Shown in pieces: positions 21,175 to 30,090 of a DNA stretch of 48,299 nt. The DNA is from Candidatus Cloacimonadota bacterium (lineage in GTDB: Bacteria > Cloacimonadota > Cloacimonadia > Cloacimonadales > Cloacimonadaceae): the NCBI GenBank assembly GCA_028681035.1, contig JAQUJJ010000009.1, forward strand, positions 1 through 48,299, read 5' to 3'. Every line of letters starts with the position of its first letter. Positions within the stretch are counted from its first letter, which is position 1. The position numbers were made by a program, and so were the translations under genes. The notes under the pieces are model-generated. The model was not told the DNA's origin and searched no databases. It saw only the letters and a list, made by a program, of their open reading frames with translations.

Positions 21175-24009
21175 ATGATGATAGATGATGATTTAGTCTT
21201 TGGTGGCGATTTCTTTGATTTAGAAACCGAGTTAAGCCCCACTTCCGATAAGCTTTACCTTCGAGAAGGGGAATTGCGGGATGTGTCAATACTCTTTGGT
21301 GATATCAAAGGTTTTAGCAGCATCTCGAACCTCTTTGATGCCGAGACCATCCATAAGAAAATGGACGAGCTGATGAAGATATTCTCTCGCTGCATCAGCT
21401 TCTATGGAGGCTTTGTAGATAAATATATGGGCGACGGCATCATGGCTTTATTCGGAGCAAAGCAAGCCAGTGAACAGGATACAGAGCGAGCTATTATGGC
21501 AGCTCTTAAGATGCAGCAACAATTGAAATTATACAATAAAATGCTACGTAAACAAGCAGGTTTTGAAACGATTGAGCTTGGCTTGCGCATTGGCATAAAC
21601 ACAGGCATGGTTTCGGTTGGCAAGGTTGGCGCAGATAGAGATGGCGATTTCACCGTCTATGGTCCCGAAGTGAACTTGGCTTCTCGCATGGAATCTAACG
21701 CCCCTGTAAACCAAATTATGCTGCCCCGAGCTACTATGAAACAGGTAATCCGTAGCTTTGAGTTTGAGTCTGTTGGGGAAAAGAGTGTTAAGGGCTTTGA
21801 TGAACCTATAGAGTGTTTTATTGTGCTTTCACCCAAGATGGAAGGTTCACTGCACCGCCGCAATCATACATCGCACTATGTTGGTAGAGCTGCTGAGCTT
21901 GCCAAACTGCAAGATGTATTGAATACTACTGAGTCTCACTTAAGTTCATTAGTGCATATCAGAGGCGATGCAGGTTTGGGCAAAACTCGCCTGGTTTACG
22001 AGTTTGAGCTTGCCAACCAAGACCATGCTATCTTCCTTCATGGAGCGTGCAGTGCGATAAGTCCTGCGCCTCTAAACTTGTTCAGTTCGGTTCTTGAGTC
22101 GTACTTCAAAATCCAGTTGAATGAAGTAACCGAAAACAAGCTTAAGAAGCTTAATGCTGCTTTCTTGCAGCTTGCCACAGATATAAATGAAGAGGCAAAG
22201 CAAGAACTGAATGACATACAGAATCTGATTGCGTTCCTGTTGGAGATAAAGCTGGATGACCCCCGCTTAAAACAAAGCGGCACAGACCTTTTAAATCACC
22301 TCTCTATGGCTATTGAGACATTTATCCGTATAGTCGCTCAAAAAGCAATGAGCCAAGGCAAGCCACTGGTAATGATATTGGATGATTTACACTGGCTGGA
22401 CGAAGCATCTTCCCGAGTGCTAGAAAACCTATTACACAAGTTTTCTGGAGGCAATGGCAAACCTTTGGTTCTTTGGGTGTTGATGTCCCGCATGGAGTTC
22501 AAACTTCCTACTTATATGACCAAGCTCTGCGATACTTGCGAACTGATACTTAAACCCTTGGAGCAGCAAGATATCACAACATTGGTTAACAACTTTACCA
22601 CAGGTCTTGAGTTACCGGAAGATACCATAAACAAAGTTATCATGCTTTCCGATGGTAACCCTTTCTTTTTGGAAGAGTGGTGCAACTACATCGAGAGCTT
22701 GCCCAAAGCTGAACTGTATGATTTCCCCGTGCCTGCAAACCTGCACTCACTTATTATTACCCGCTTGGATAGGCTGCCAGTTGCGCTAAGAATGCTGTTG
22801 CACAGGGCTTCCGTGATTGGTCAGGATTTCTTTGTGGAGATACTGCGTTTTATTGAGTCGCGCCTGCATGAGCCTATAGATATTGATTCCACCTTGAGCA
22901 GTCTGGAAGAGCAAAGCCTTATCTTTCGTATGCTTGGTTTTGATTACTCCACCTACTTTTTTAAGCATATAACCACTCGCGAAGTTGCCTATCAAACCTT
23001 GTTAGTGGAGAACCGCAAAGTGTTACATCAGCTTTGTGGAGAAGCAATTGAGCAGCTTTATCCAGAGCGACTGAATGAGTTTTACTTTGCTTTAGCTGAG
23101 CACTACACAAAGGCAGATGTAGCAGATAAGGCACTTAAGTATCTTGAGAAGGCAGCACTTGCCGCTGCCAATATTTACAACAATGCTCAGGCTTTGGAGC
23201 TTTACAACCAGATGCTTAGCTTCCCCAGCATAGAAGCAACTACGCAACTGGAGATAAGAATCAGAATCGCTGACATACAGTGGCTTACCGGCGAGTGGAA
23301 GCCAGTGGTTCCGGAAGTACAAAGCATTCTAACCTCTGCAGAGCAGCTTGATGCAAAGCACATTTGCTTTAATGCGCATCGCTTTCTTGGCATTGCCGCC
23401 TTTTATATGAAGGATTTGGATGCAGCCTATCAAGAGCTAAGCAAAGCCAAAGCGATAGCCAGTGAGCTTGCCGACCCCTTGCTCTCTTGTATTGCCTCCG
23501 GTAACCTAAGCAATTGGTATTTTCAAAAGCAGGATTTTGCTATGGCTAAGGCATTACAGCTAGAAAGCCTACGATTAGCGCAGGAGCTAAACGAAACCCA
23601 AAGGCAGGCTAAGAGTTTGAGTAACTTGGGCATGATAGCTATGGCTCAAGAAGGGTACATTGAAGCAGAGCAGTACTTTAATAATAGCCTTGCCATAGCA
23701 GAAACCAACCGTCTGATGAAAGAGAAGTCTATTGCTTTGGGTAACTTAGGCTATGTGAAGATGAAACAAAGTGACCACAGCTCCGCTCTACCCTATTTAC
23801 AAGCCAAGCTTGATATTGCAGAGAAGATGAACGATTATCTGGAGACTATTAAGGCATTAGGTAATATAAGTGATGCCAACAAGGCTCTTGGCAATCTTAG
23901 CCTTGCGGTGCAAAACTTAGAACGCATTCACGTTCTGAAGCTCCAAAAGGGAGACGATGATGGAGCAGAGCGCACAGCACAAGCAATTAAGGAACTGCAA
24001 GAAGTGTAG
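21175..24009 (+). CDS. Class III cyclase fused to STAND-like ATPase and TPR repeats
   Basis: A 944-residue multidomain signalling protein. Residues 30-215 are a class III nucleotidyl cyclase domain. Metal-binding Asp43 (FGDIKGF) and Asp87 (MGDGIM), Lys83, and the catalytic Asn167 and Arg171 pair (NLASR) are all present, so it should be active; Lys83 favours ATP as substrate. Residues about 235-620 are an AAA/STAND-type NTPase with Walker A GDAGLGKT (264-271) and Walker B MILDDLHW (400-407). The C-terminal third is a superhelix of TPR repeats. The layout matches the large adenylate cyclase/ATPase/TPR proteins often annotated as AAA family or predicted ATPase. Two ATGs (21175, 21178) are possible. 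No membrane segment is seen, so it is cytosolic. It converges with the caspase-fold gene, with only 5 bases between the stops. The signal sensed and the target are unknown. Confidence 0.93.
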   Translation: MMIDDDLVFGGDFFDLETELSPTSDKLYLREGELRDVSILFGDIKGFSSISNLFDAETIHKKMDELMKIFSRCISFYGGFVDKYMGDGIMALFGAKQASEQDTERAIMAALKMQQQLKLYNKMLRKQAGFETIELGLRIGINTGMVSVGKVGADRDGDFTVYGPEVNLASRMESNAPVNQIMLPRATMKQVIRSFEFESVGEKSVKGFDEPIECFIVLSPKMEGSLHRRNHTSHYVGRAAELAKLQDVLNTTESHLSSLVHIRGDAGLGKTRLVYEFELANQDHAIFLHGACSAISPAPLNLFSSVLESYFKIQLNEVTENKLKKLNAAFLQLATDINEEAKQELNDIQNLIAFLLEIKLDDPRLKQSGTDLLNHLSMAIETFIRIVAQKAMSQGKPLVMILDDLHWLDEASSRVLENLLHKFSGGNGKPLVLWVLMSRMEFKLPTYMTKLCDTCELILKPLEQQDITTLVNNFTTGLELPEDTINKVIMLSDGNPFFLEEWCNYIESLPKAELYDFPVPANLHSLIITRLDRLPVALRMLLHRASVIGQDFFVEILRFIESRLHEPIDIDSTLSSLEEQSLIFRMLGFDYSTYFFKHITTREVAYQTLLVENRKVLHQLCGEAIEQLYPERLNEFYFALAEHYTKADVADKALKYLEKAALAAANIYNNAQALELYNQMLSFPSIEATTQLEIRIRIADIQWLTGEWKPVVPEVQSILTSAEQLDAKHICFNAHRFLGIAAFYMKDLDAAYQELSKAKAIASELADPLLSCIASGNLSNWYFQKQDFAMAKALQLESLRLAQELNETQRQAKSLSNLGMIAMAQEGYIEAEQYFNNSLAIAETNRLMKEKSIALGNLGYVKMKQSDHSSALPYLQAKLDIAEKMNDYLETIKALGNISDANKALGNLSLAVQNLERIHVLKLQKGDDDGAERTAQAIKELQEV

Positions 24010-24014
24010 TTCCG

Positions 24015-24806
24015 CTACCAGGAAAGGCTGCCACCTCCGTCTATATCTTCTTTGTTAAACGTGCGATGCCAGCGGATATACATCTCGTGAGTTACAAAAT
24101 GGAAATCCCTTTTTAGTGCACCAGAAATCCAAGGCTTTTGCAGCTTGGCTGTTTGGGATTGAACAGCACTAACAATCAATGGGAATAACGTATTAAAGCC
24201 TTCCTCGGATGTGCCGATTTGTTCTGTTAAACACTGGGTGAATTTGCTGTAAGAAAGGCTACTATTCTGAACTATTTTCTCGGGTTGTGCGGAAGTAACA
24301 ATTACTTGGTTAGAAGCAGCAGCAGCCATCTCTACAAAGGGCTTTGGCACTGCCTTTGTGCCTGAAACGCCCCATGCCTTAGATGCTTCCAAAACGATAA
24401 TGGAGCTTTTGGCTTTCTTAAGCCTTTGAGCCAAAGAACTAACGCTATATGCTGTCTTGCTGAACTCTTGCTTAGAGCTGAGATTTGCTCCGTAAGGAAC
24501 AATATAGTTCACATTATTAGCGTTTGTTCCATGCCCGCTAAAGTAGAAAACAACTTCGTCGTTTGCTGTAATTCTAACTGCAAAGCTATCTATTGCAGCA
24601 GTCATAATCCCAAGCTTCATGTTGTTGTATCTTTCCACCGAAAACTCAAGTTTTTGCAATACTGCTTGCATCGAATCTGCATCGGCAATAGCATTAGTCA
24701 GAACCATTCCATCGTATCTTGAATTGGCAATCACCAGTGCTTTGCGCTCTGCAAACGCCGATCCGACTAAGACTAACAGGATGCATATTATAATCAGCTT
24801 CTTCAT
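24015..24806 (-). CDS. Secreted caspase-fold protein lacking the catalytic Cys
   Basis: A 263-residue protein with a signal peptide (MKKLIIICILLVLVGSAFA). The mature part is a C14/metacaspase-like p20 domain. ERKALVIANSRYDG is the first strand and loop, then come NAIADADSMQAVLQKLEF and the His motif FYFSGHG with His92. The second catalytic position, normally a D-x-C-R context, reads VLEASKAWG. Ser142 (or Ala141) therefore replaces the nucleophilic Cys. The protein is then either a pseudo-enzyme or a rare serine variant. Export to the periplasm or beyond is predicted. It converges on the cyclase gene and has its own upstream region. Partner and role are unknown. The fold call rests on the conserved order of motifs. 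Confidence 0.8.
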   Translation of the reverse strand: MKKLIIICILLVLVGSAFAERKALVIANSRYDGMVLTNAIADADSMQAVLQKLEFSVERYNNMKLGIMTAAIDSFAVRITANDEVVFYFSGHGTNANNVNYIVPYGANLSSKQEFSKTAYSVSSLAQRLKKAKSSIIVLEASKAWGVSGTKAVPKPFVEMAAAASNQVIVTSAQPEKIVQNSSLSYSKFTQCLTEQIGTSEEGFNTLFPLIVSAVQSQTAKLQKPWISGALKRDFHFVTHEMYIRWHRTFNKEDIDGGGSLSW

Positions 24807-24996
24807 CGTTCCTCCATCTTCCTTATTGCAGGCTAAGATGATTGATGGTGCTGATTTGTCAAACTATTTCTTGATGGTAAACACGAAGTAAGAAGGCACC
24901 GTTTTATCTCCAGTGTCAAAATAATAGGCACTATTCTAGTGCTAATGTGTTTGGATAGAGAGCTTTCACTGTCTTTGCTTGTGAGCAATAATTGTA

Positions 24997-25458
24997 TTAG
25001 TGAGATGTATTTGAGAATCCGCTAGCTTCTGTTATTGCCGTTTCCGCACTTTGTGTCATCATGTCTATCGTCATTGTTACGAGTGGGAATTTATTGTTAC
25101 TTTTGCCAACGTTACCTAAGCCCTCAATAACAACCTTTCCATTAGTTTCATTTGTACTTTTCAGCCTAAACTCGCCATCCTCGTTGATAAAGGAATAAAC
25201 TCCACCATTCTTGGAGAAACCAAGTGATGCACCAACGGTTTCCATTTTTACATTCGCTGGGAGTTGATTGGCTCCACCCATCGAAGATGGTAGCATCCAA
25301 AACTGTAGCATCTTAGTGTTGATATCTTGCATGTTTACTGCAATGGCATTCTGATTGGCATTATAGGAGCCGGTATTAAACATTACTATACCGACAGCTA
25401 CTGCCACGCCAACAACAATGACACCGATAACAAGCATTAATACTTGTTGAGTTCCCAC
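24997..25458 (-). CDS. Pilin-like single-pass membrane protein
   Basis: A 153-residue protein of unknown function. Residues 6-27 form one very hydrophobic helix (VLMLVIGVIVVGVAVAVGIV) right at the N-terminus, followed by a polar exported-type domain. This resembles type IV pilins and pseudopilins after processing, but the usual G-F-T-L-I-E prepilin cleavage site is absent. The start is GTG at 25458, with AAGGAG at good spacing. Comparable MGTQQ-type small proteins are known as hypotheticals in FCB-group genomes. It could be anchored by an uncleaved helix. It stands alone, with about 190 bases to the caspase-fold gene upstream on the same strand. Confidence 0.65.
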   Translation of the reverse strand: MGTQQVLMLVIGVIVVGVAVAVGIVMFNTGSYNANQNAIAVNMQDINTKMLQFWMLPSSMGGANQLPANVKMETVGASLGFSKNGGVYSFINEDGEFRLKSTNETNGKVVIEGLGNVGKSNNKFPLVTMTIDMMTQSAETAITEASGFSNTSH

Positions 25459-25706
25459 CTCAATACTCCTTTTTTCTATTCTGCCTTATTAATATGCAAT
25501 AACCGTGCCCAAATGTGTTAAACTTATTTCCATAATTAGGCAAACAACACAAGCCATAACAACAAGCATATAAAGAACTTAACTATTTCTCACAGTCACA
25601 TTAATGATTTGATCATATTTTTGCCCTGTCCTAATATGACTACTTTTCTAACGATTGTGTTGTTTATTTAAGACAGCGCAGAAAAGCCAGTGCAGATAGC
25701 TTGCAT

Positions 25707-25775
25707 GAATTGCCCTATCATTGCCCACTCATTGCCCTCCTCATGGACAATGGGTGGGCAATGATAGGGCAATTC
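25707..25775. repeat. TTGCCC/GGGCAA long hairpin, copy 1
   Basis: Arms of 28 bases (25707-25734 and 25748-25775) pair with a single G-U wobble. The arms carry the words AATTGCCC, ATCATTGCCCA and CATTG. Related copies lie at 32335-32411 and 45553-45610. There is no T-run after the stem, so a simple terminator is unlikely. Confidence 0.9.
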
Positions 25776-25846
25776 AAGCAAGGAAGGACTGGGCAGGATA
25801 AGCCCTATAGTGTAAAATTACAGCATAAAAAGGTCTGGTTCTTTAG

Positions 25847-26074
25847 ATGAAAGGGGTGTGTTTGGGAGTTCAAAGAGCCATCTCTATCCTCATATCATTC
25901 ATTGTGTTATATGTTTTTCGGGTTTCAATAAACAAGGGTTCTAAGCTAAATTTGAATGCAGCCTTATCATCGCTACCGACAATGAAGATAGTATTATTTT
26001 ATATTGCACTCTCCACCTTCGCCTGTTTGCTTTCCGTATCAGCGGGCTTATGGGCAGGACTTAGTATCCGCTGA
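25847..26074 (+). CDS. Possible small membrane protein, doubtful
   Basis: A 75-codon open frame that could encode two membrane helices (AISILISFIVLYVF and VLFYIALSTFACLLSVSAGL). A weak AAAGG lies 14 bases before the ATG, too far to be a good ribosome site. It has no recognised family and stands alone between a hairpin repeat and a tRNA gene. Chance is a reasonable alternative. Confidence 0.22.
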   Translation: MKGVCLGVQRAISILISFIVLYVFRVSINKGSKLNLNAALSSLPTMKIVLFYIALSTFACLLSVSAGLWAGLSIR

Positions 26075-26206
26075 ACAAGAAAAAGTGCTTTTCTTAAGCT
26101 TATATAAATCAATAACTTATGGTTCTTTTTGCTACTATTGATATACTTTCTACTTGACAATTTATCCCCTTTCTAAGGAAGTGCGTCTTACCAATGTGAT
26201 CCTATT

Positions 26207-26282
26207 GGGGCATTAGCTCAGCTGGGAGAGCGCTTGACTGGCAGTCAAGAGGTCAGCGGTTCGATCCCGCTATGCTCCACCA
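26207..26282 (+). tRNA. tRNA-Ala (anticodon GGC)
   Basis: A 76-base tRNA with CCA encoded. The acceptor stem GGGGCAT pairs with ATGCTCC and includes the G3-U70 pair that marks tRNA-Ala. The anticodon arm CTTGA, CTGGCAG, TCAAG has anticodon GGC. The T arm contains GGTTCGATCCC. It is followed by a strong terminator and then the transketolase gene. Confidence 0.97.
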
Positions 26283-26289
26283 ATATAGA

Positions 26290-26332
26290 CCCCTTCACTA
26301 TGCGTAACAACTAGTGAAGGGGATAATCTTTT
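26290..26332 (+). terminator. Terminator after tRNA-Ala
   Basis: A perfect 11-bp stem (CCCCTTCACTA with TAGTGAAGGGG) has an 11-base loop and is followed by a T-rich tail. It lies 7 bases after the tRNA CCA end. Confidence 0.85.
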
Positions 26333-26358
26333 AAGCATATAAAAACGAGGTAGTCCCC

Positions 26359-28245
26359 ATGAAAGCTGCTACACAGGAGCTTATATCCAGCATTAGTGCC
26401 CAGGCAAAGCTTGCCCGCCAAGCAATACTTACGATGACGTCTCTTTCTAGTTCCGGACATCCGGGCGGATCGATGTCCAGTATAGACATTTTACTTAGCT
26501 TATATCACGTGATAAACCACGATCCCACCAATCCCCGCAAAGCAGATCGAGATAGAGTTATCGTTAGTAACGGGCATATCTCTCCGGCTGTTTACAGCAC
26601 TCTGGGACTGATGGGTTACTTTGATTTAGGTAAAGCTATTTCTCAATTCAGATTGGCAGGCTCTATCTTTGAAGGGCATATCGAGCGTGAAGTTCCGGGC
26701 GTGGAATGGAGTACTGGAAACCTCGGTCAAGGCTTATCCGCTGCCACTGGCATGGCGCTAGCTTCCAGAATAAACAAAATACCCTACAACGTTTATGTGC
26801 TTATGGGCGATGGCGAACAGCAGAAAGGACAACTTGGCGAAGCACGCCGTTTTGCAGCTAAGTTTAACCTCGCTAATATTACCGCTATCATAGATTACAA
26901 TCAGTTGCAGATTAGCGGCTCTATCCATGATGTTATGCCCCAAAATATCCGCAAGAACTGGGAAGCAGACGGCTGGCAAGTTATTGAGACGAACGGACAC
27001 GATATACATCATATACTATCTTCTCTTGAAGATGCCCAAAACTTCGAGGTGCCCACCATGATACTGGCTCATACAGTAATGGGTAAGGGCGTGGACTTTA
27101 TGGAGAATAAAGCAAAGTATCATGGCTCAACACTGGACGAAAAGCAACTGGAAGAGGCACTCAAGCAACTTGACGGATCTAATGAGCTTAAGAAATACCG
27201 CAAGCTGAGGGCAGAATTCAAGCCTGAAAATGGACATCATAGCTTTCCCTTGGAACCTGATTTCACTTGTGGCAAGCCGGTGCTTTATGATAGCGAAAAC
27301 GATTGCCGCAGTGCTTGGGGAAAGGCTGTTGCAGATTTGGCAAAGATAAATGGCAATGCCAAAACTCCATTAGTGGTGGTAGATTGCGACCTTGCTGTCA
27401 GTGTGAAAACCGAAGAGTTTGCCGAGGTTGCACCTGATAACTTTATCCAAAGCGGTATAATGGAGCAGCATGCAGCCGTGATGAGCGGAGCATTATCCAC
27501 TTGTGGTATTCAAACCTTCTGGAGTGATTTTGGCGTGTTTGGTATTGGCGAAGTGTACAATGCTCAGCGTCTTAATGATATTAACCACACGCACTTGAAA
27601 ACTGTGCTTACCCACGTTGGCTTAGATGTTGGCGAAGATGGCAAGACCCATCAATGTATAGATTACATCTCTCTGGCTCGCAACCTGTTTGGATTCAAAG
27701 TCCTCTGCCCAGCGGACGCAAATCACACCGATAGAATTATCCGCTGGCTTGCCAATAAACCGGGTAACTATCTGGTAACCATGGGGCGTTCCAAGCTTCC
27801 CATCATTAGAAATGTGGATAGAACTCCTTTCTATGCTGTGGATTACAACTTCCATTATGGCAATGCAGACCTGGTGCGGGATGGTAATCATGGCAGTTTA
27901 TGGGTTGCCGGCACACCGGCACCAAGAGCTTTGAAAGCCGTCGATAGCCTGCGAGAAGAAGGTATATTTATCGAGCTGGTGTATGTGTCTGCTCCCCTGC
28001 ATCCTGATTTGAAACTGCTTAGGGCTGCTGCACAAAAAGGAATAATCTTCAGTGTGGAAGATCATAATGTGAATGGCGGCTTGGGCAGTATTATTGCCGA
28101 TAACCTAATCAGCCTAAACTTAAACCCCAAACTTGTTAAAATTGGCGTGAAAGACTATGCTATGTCTGGTGCTGTCGATGATGTTTATAAATGGGCGGGG
28201 CTTGATACCGTGTCTATAATCAAGAAAATAAAAGAAAACCTGTAG
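26359..28245 (+). CDS. tkt: Transketolase
   Basis: A 628-residue, single-chain ThDP-dependent transketolase of the pentose phosphate pathway. It exchanges two-carbon units between ketoses and aldoses. The N-terminal domain carries SSGHPGGSMSSIDIL and the ThDP/Mg motif GDGEQQKGQLGEA...DYNQLQISG (about 152-186). The pyrimidine domain includes SGIMEQHAAVMSGAL (about 369-383) with the ThDP-activating Glu. The C-terminal domain ends in DDVYKWAGLD. Length is slightly shorter than the E. coli enzyme (about 660), as is common for this clade. An ACGAGG site precedes the ATG. It sits just behind the tRNA terminator and is probably transcribed from its own promoter or by read-through. Confidence 0.96.
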   Translation: MKAATQELISSISAQAKLARQAILTMTSLSSSGHPGGSMSSIDILLSLYHVINHDPTNPRKADRDRVIVSNGHISPAVYSTLGLMGYFDLGKAISQFRLAGSIFEGHIEREVPGVEWSTGNLGQGLSAATGMALASRINKIPYNVYVLMGDGEQQKGQLGEARRFAAKFNLANITAIIDYNQLQISGSIHDVMPQNIRKNWEADGWQVIETNGHDIHHILSSLEDAQNFEVPTMILAHTVMGKGVDFMENKAKYHGSTLDEKQLEEALKQLDGSNELKKYRKLRAEFKPENGHHSFPLEPDFTCGKPVLYDSENDCRSAWGKAVADLAKINGNAKTPLVVVDCDLAVSVKTEEFAEVAPDNFIQSGIMEQHAAVMSGALSTCGIQTFWSDFGVFGIGEVYNAQRLNDINHTHLKTVLTHVGLDVGEDGKTHQCIDYISLARNLFGFKVLCPADANHTDRIIRWLANKPGNYLVTMGRSKLPIIRNVDRTPFYAVDYNFHYGNADLVRDGNHGSLWVAGTPAPRALKAVDSLREEGIFIELVYVSAPLHPDLKLLRAAAQKGIIFSVEDHNVNGGLGSIIADNLISLNLNPKLVKIGVKDYAMSGAVDDVYKWAGLDTVSIIKKIKENL

Positions 28246-28330
28246 AATACTAGTAGGGTTGCCTTAACACAAATCAATTGACAGCTTTTGAGCACATAAC
28301 AAACTGTCAATGTGCCCTTTGGGAGGTAAT

Positions 28331-29626
28331 ATGATGAGGCTTGGCGTTGCGTTGATACTCTTATCCCTATTATCAGTGGCTTATGCGGTGGATTGGCTTG
28401 TGGATGTGCCTGAGCTTGGTTATCCATTGTACAATAGCCAAAATAGTGAGCATTCAGGCTATTGTTATTATGTGAACGACACTCCCCGCCCTGGCAAGCA
28501 ATCCAGCACTGTTGAAGACCGTTTGAGTAAAAACAAGAAGAACCATTACTACGACCCTCCTTTAAGCAGATACCTTAATGTTATGTCTGCAAATGAATAC
28601 CTTGTTAATGAACAGCCGAATACCGATGCAAATTATTCCCAGTTCGTAACCCAGAACTCCATTGGGCTAAAGATACCTTATGCAGGCGTGGAGGCTTTTT
28701 TTAAGCAGATTCGATATGCCTATAATCTTGGTAATCACGGGGAAGTTAAAAGTTACACGGTTTCCCAACATGGATTCGGAGCCGGCATGCCTAATGCAGA
28801 TTTGTTCAGGGCATTTGCATATCTAGTTCAGAACGATTATAGTGGCTTGTATCCGACCGATAATAAGAACTCTCAATACTCCGGTATCAAAGCACAATTG
28901 GCAAAGCGTTTCCGCCATGGTAAGCAGTTCACTGAAATTGGGGTGGAATACGAAGGCTACAATATCCCCAAGGATTACTACCAAGAATCCATCGGTTTTA
29001 TCTCATCTTACTTTACAGATTCTTCACTGGACTGGACTCCTAAGACTCGTATAAACGGCTATCTTATCGCTTCCAATATTGGCGATCGCTATATGGAACC
29101 CAATAACTTCAAAGGATTAGGTTCTGCCAGCAGCCCCATGTTACTGGTTAGAAAAACTGGTTATGCCTTCATCGCACGTGGAATTTATGAAGAAAGAGAG
29201 GAATCCTTTCGTTCGACACGTGATACTGATGTAAGCGTTTGCTTACCTCTTAACATCAGCGAATACGTAGGATTGGATTTGGGCTATCGTTTCAACCGAC
29301 ACGAGGACATAGTAGATAACCCTAGCTCGTCTAACCAGCAACATACCACGTTTGTTACCAAACGCAATGATTTTAGCGGGGGATTACGTTTTGCTGTGTT
29401 TAACTATGATGAGTTCCGGCTTATCGGTGGAGCGAAATACACTCGCCATAAGTTTAGCAACACGGAGAATATCGATTTCAGTGCCAATTTAATCATTACC
29501 ATCAGCCACCATCTTGCGCTTATAGGCGAGTTTCAGCACAACAATCTCTGGCGTCCGGCTGTAGGTGCTTTCCGTTTTGACCCCTTAGGTTTCTATTACG
29601 GTTCTTCCCTTACTGTAAGATTGTAG
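28331..29626 (+). CDS. Predicted outer-membrane beta-barrel protein, unknown family
   Basis: A 431-residue exported protein. The start is set at 28331 (MMRLGVALILLSLLSVAYA), after GGGAGGT; an upstream ATG at 28310 would place residues before a clear signal peptide. The mature protein has many alternating strands ending in aromatic or amphipathic pairs (for example RNDFSGGLRFAVFNYDEFRL, then DFSANLIITISHHLALIGEF) and finishes YYGSSLTVRL. This suggests an outer-membrane barrel. No family is recognised. It is flanked by transketolase and the polyferredoxin gene with short gaps, so it may or may not be in one transcript with them. Confidence 0.6.
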   Translation: MMRLGVALILLSLLSVAYAVDWLVDVPELGYPLYNSQNSEHSGYCYYVNDTPRPGKQSSTVEDRLSKNKKNHYYDPPLSRYLNVMSANEYLVNEQPNTDANYSQFVTQNSIGLKIPYAGVEAFFKQIRYAYNLGNHGEVKSYTVSQHGFGAGMPNADLFRAFAYLVQNDYSGLYPTDNKNSQYSGIKAQLAKRFRHGKQFTEIGVEYEGYNIPKDYYQESIGFISSYFTDSSLDWTPKTRINGYLIASNIGDRYMEPNNFKGLGSASSPMLLVRKTGYAFIARGIYEEREESFRSTRDTDVSVCLPLNISEYVGLDLGYRFNRHEDIVDNPSSSNQQHTTFVTKRNDFSGGLRFAVFNYDEFRLIGGAKYTRHKFSNTENIDFSANLIITISHHLALIGEFQHNNLWRPAVGAFRFDPLGFYYGSSLTVRL

Positions 29627-29693
29627 TTGACTGTATAGCGCAACCTTTTAATCTTGGCTCCATAAGAAAATAACATCGTGGAGAATAGACAAG

Positions 29694-30077
29694 ATGAAAG
29701 TATTAAAAGTCTATCCTGAAAAGTGCATCGCATGCCATAGTTGCGAGAGTGCTTGCTCACTCCTTTACTTCAAAGAAGACAATGCAGAGAAATCCTGCAT
29801 CGTAATCTCAGAAGGCTCTACCCCCCCCGTGATGAATGTTTGCAACCAGTGCCAAACCTGCGTTGCAGCATGCCCCACTCAAGCTTTAACGGTTAACAGC
29901 CAAGGCGTTGTTATGCTTAACAAGAGCCTCTGCATCGGCTGCCTGATGTGTGTAGCTGTATGCCCCACCAATTCCATGCGCACCGTTTTGGGCATACACA
30001 ATCCTTTTAAATGTATTGCTTGTGGAGTATGCACCAAATCCTGCCCCACGGATGCCATCAAAATAGTTAACGAATGA
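29694..30077 (+). CDS. Polyferredoxin (four [4Fe-4S] clusters), partner of the aldehyde oxidoreductase
   Basis: A 127-residue iron-sulfur protein with four CxxCxxCxxxC motifs: CIACHSCESAC, CNQCQTCVAAC, CIGCLMCVAVC and CIACGVCTKSC. That predicts four [4Fe-4S] clusters, as in HycB/AorB-like electron-transfer subunits. It ends 13 bases before the aldehyde oxidoreductase gene, so it is almost certainly co-transcribed and the immediate electron acceptor of that enzyme. It has no membrane segment and is cytosolic. Confidence 0.93.
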   Translation: MKVLKVYPEKCIACHSCESACSLLYFKEDNAEKSCIVISEGSTPPVMNVCNQCQTCVAACPTQALTVNSQGVVMLNKSLCIGCLMCVAVCPTNSMRTVLGIHNPFKCIACGVCTKSCPTDAIKIVNE

Positions 30078-30090
30078 ACTGGAGAAGAAC

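Larger units (their letters stand above)
25459..26206. other. Intergenic region with hairpin element, mostly noncoding
   Basis: It contains the long TTGCCC hairpin (25707-25775) and one weak small ORF (25847-26074). TTGACA at 26155-26160 lies 46 bases before the tRNA gene and may be its -35 box, but no convincing -10 is seen. Nothing else is recognised. Confidence 0.5.

Noticed and set aside
26155..26206. Promoter for tRNA-Ala from TTGACA at 26155
   Set aside because: No acceptable -10 box lies 16-18 bases downstream, so it is not reported as a promoter.
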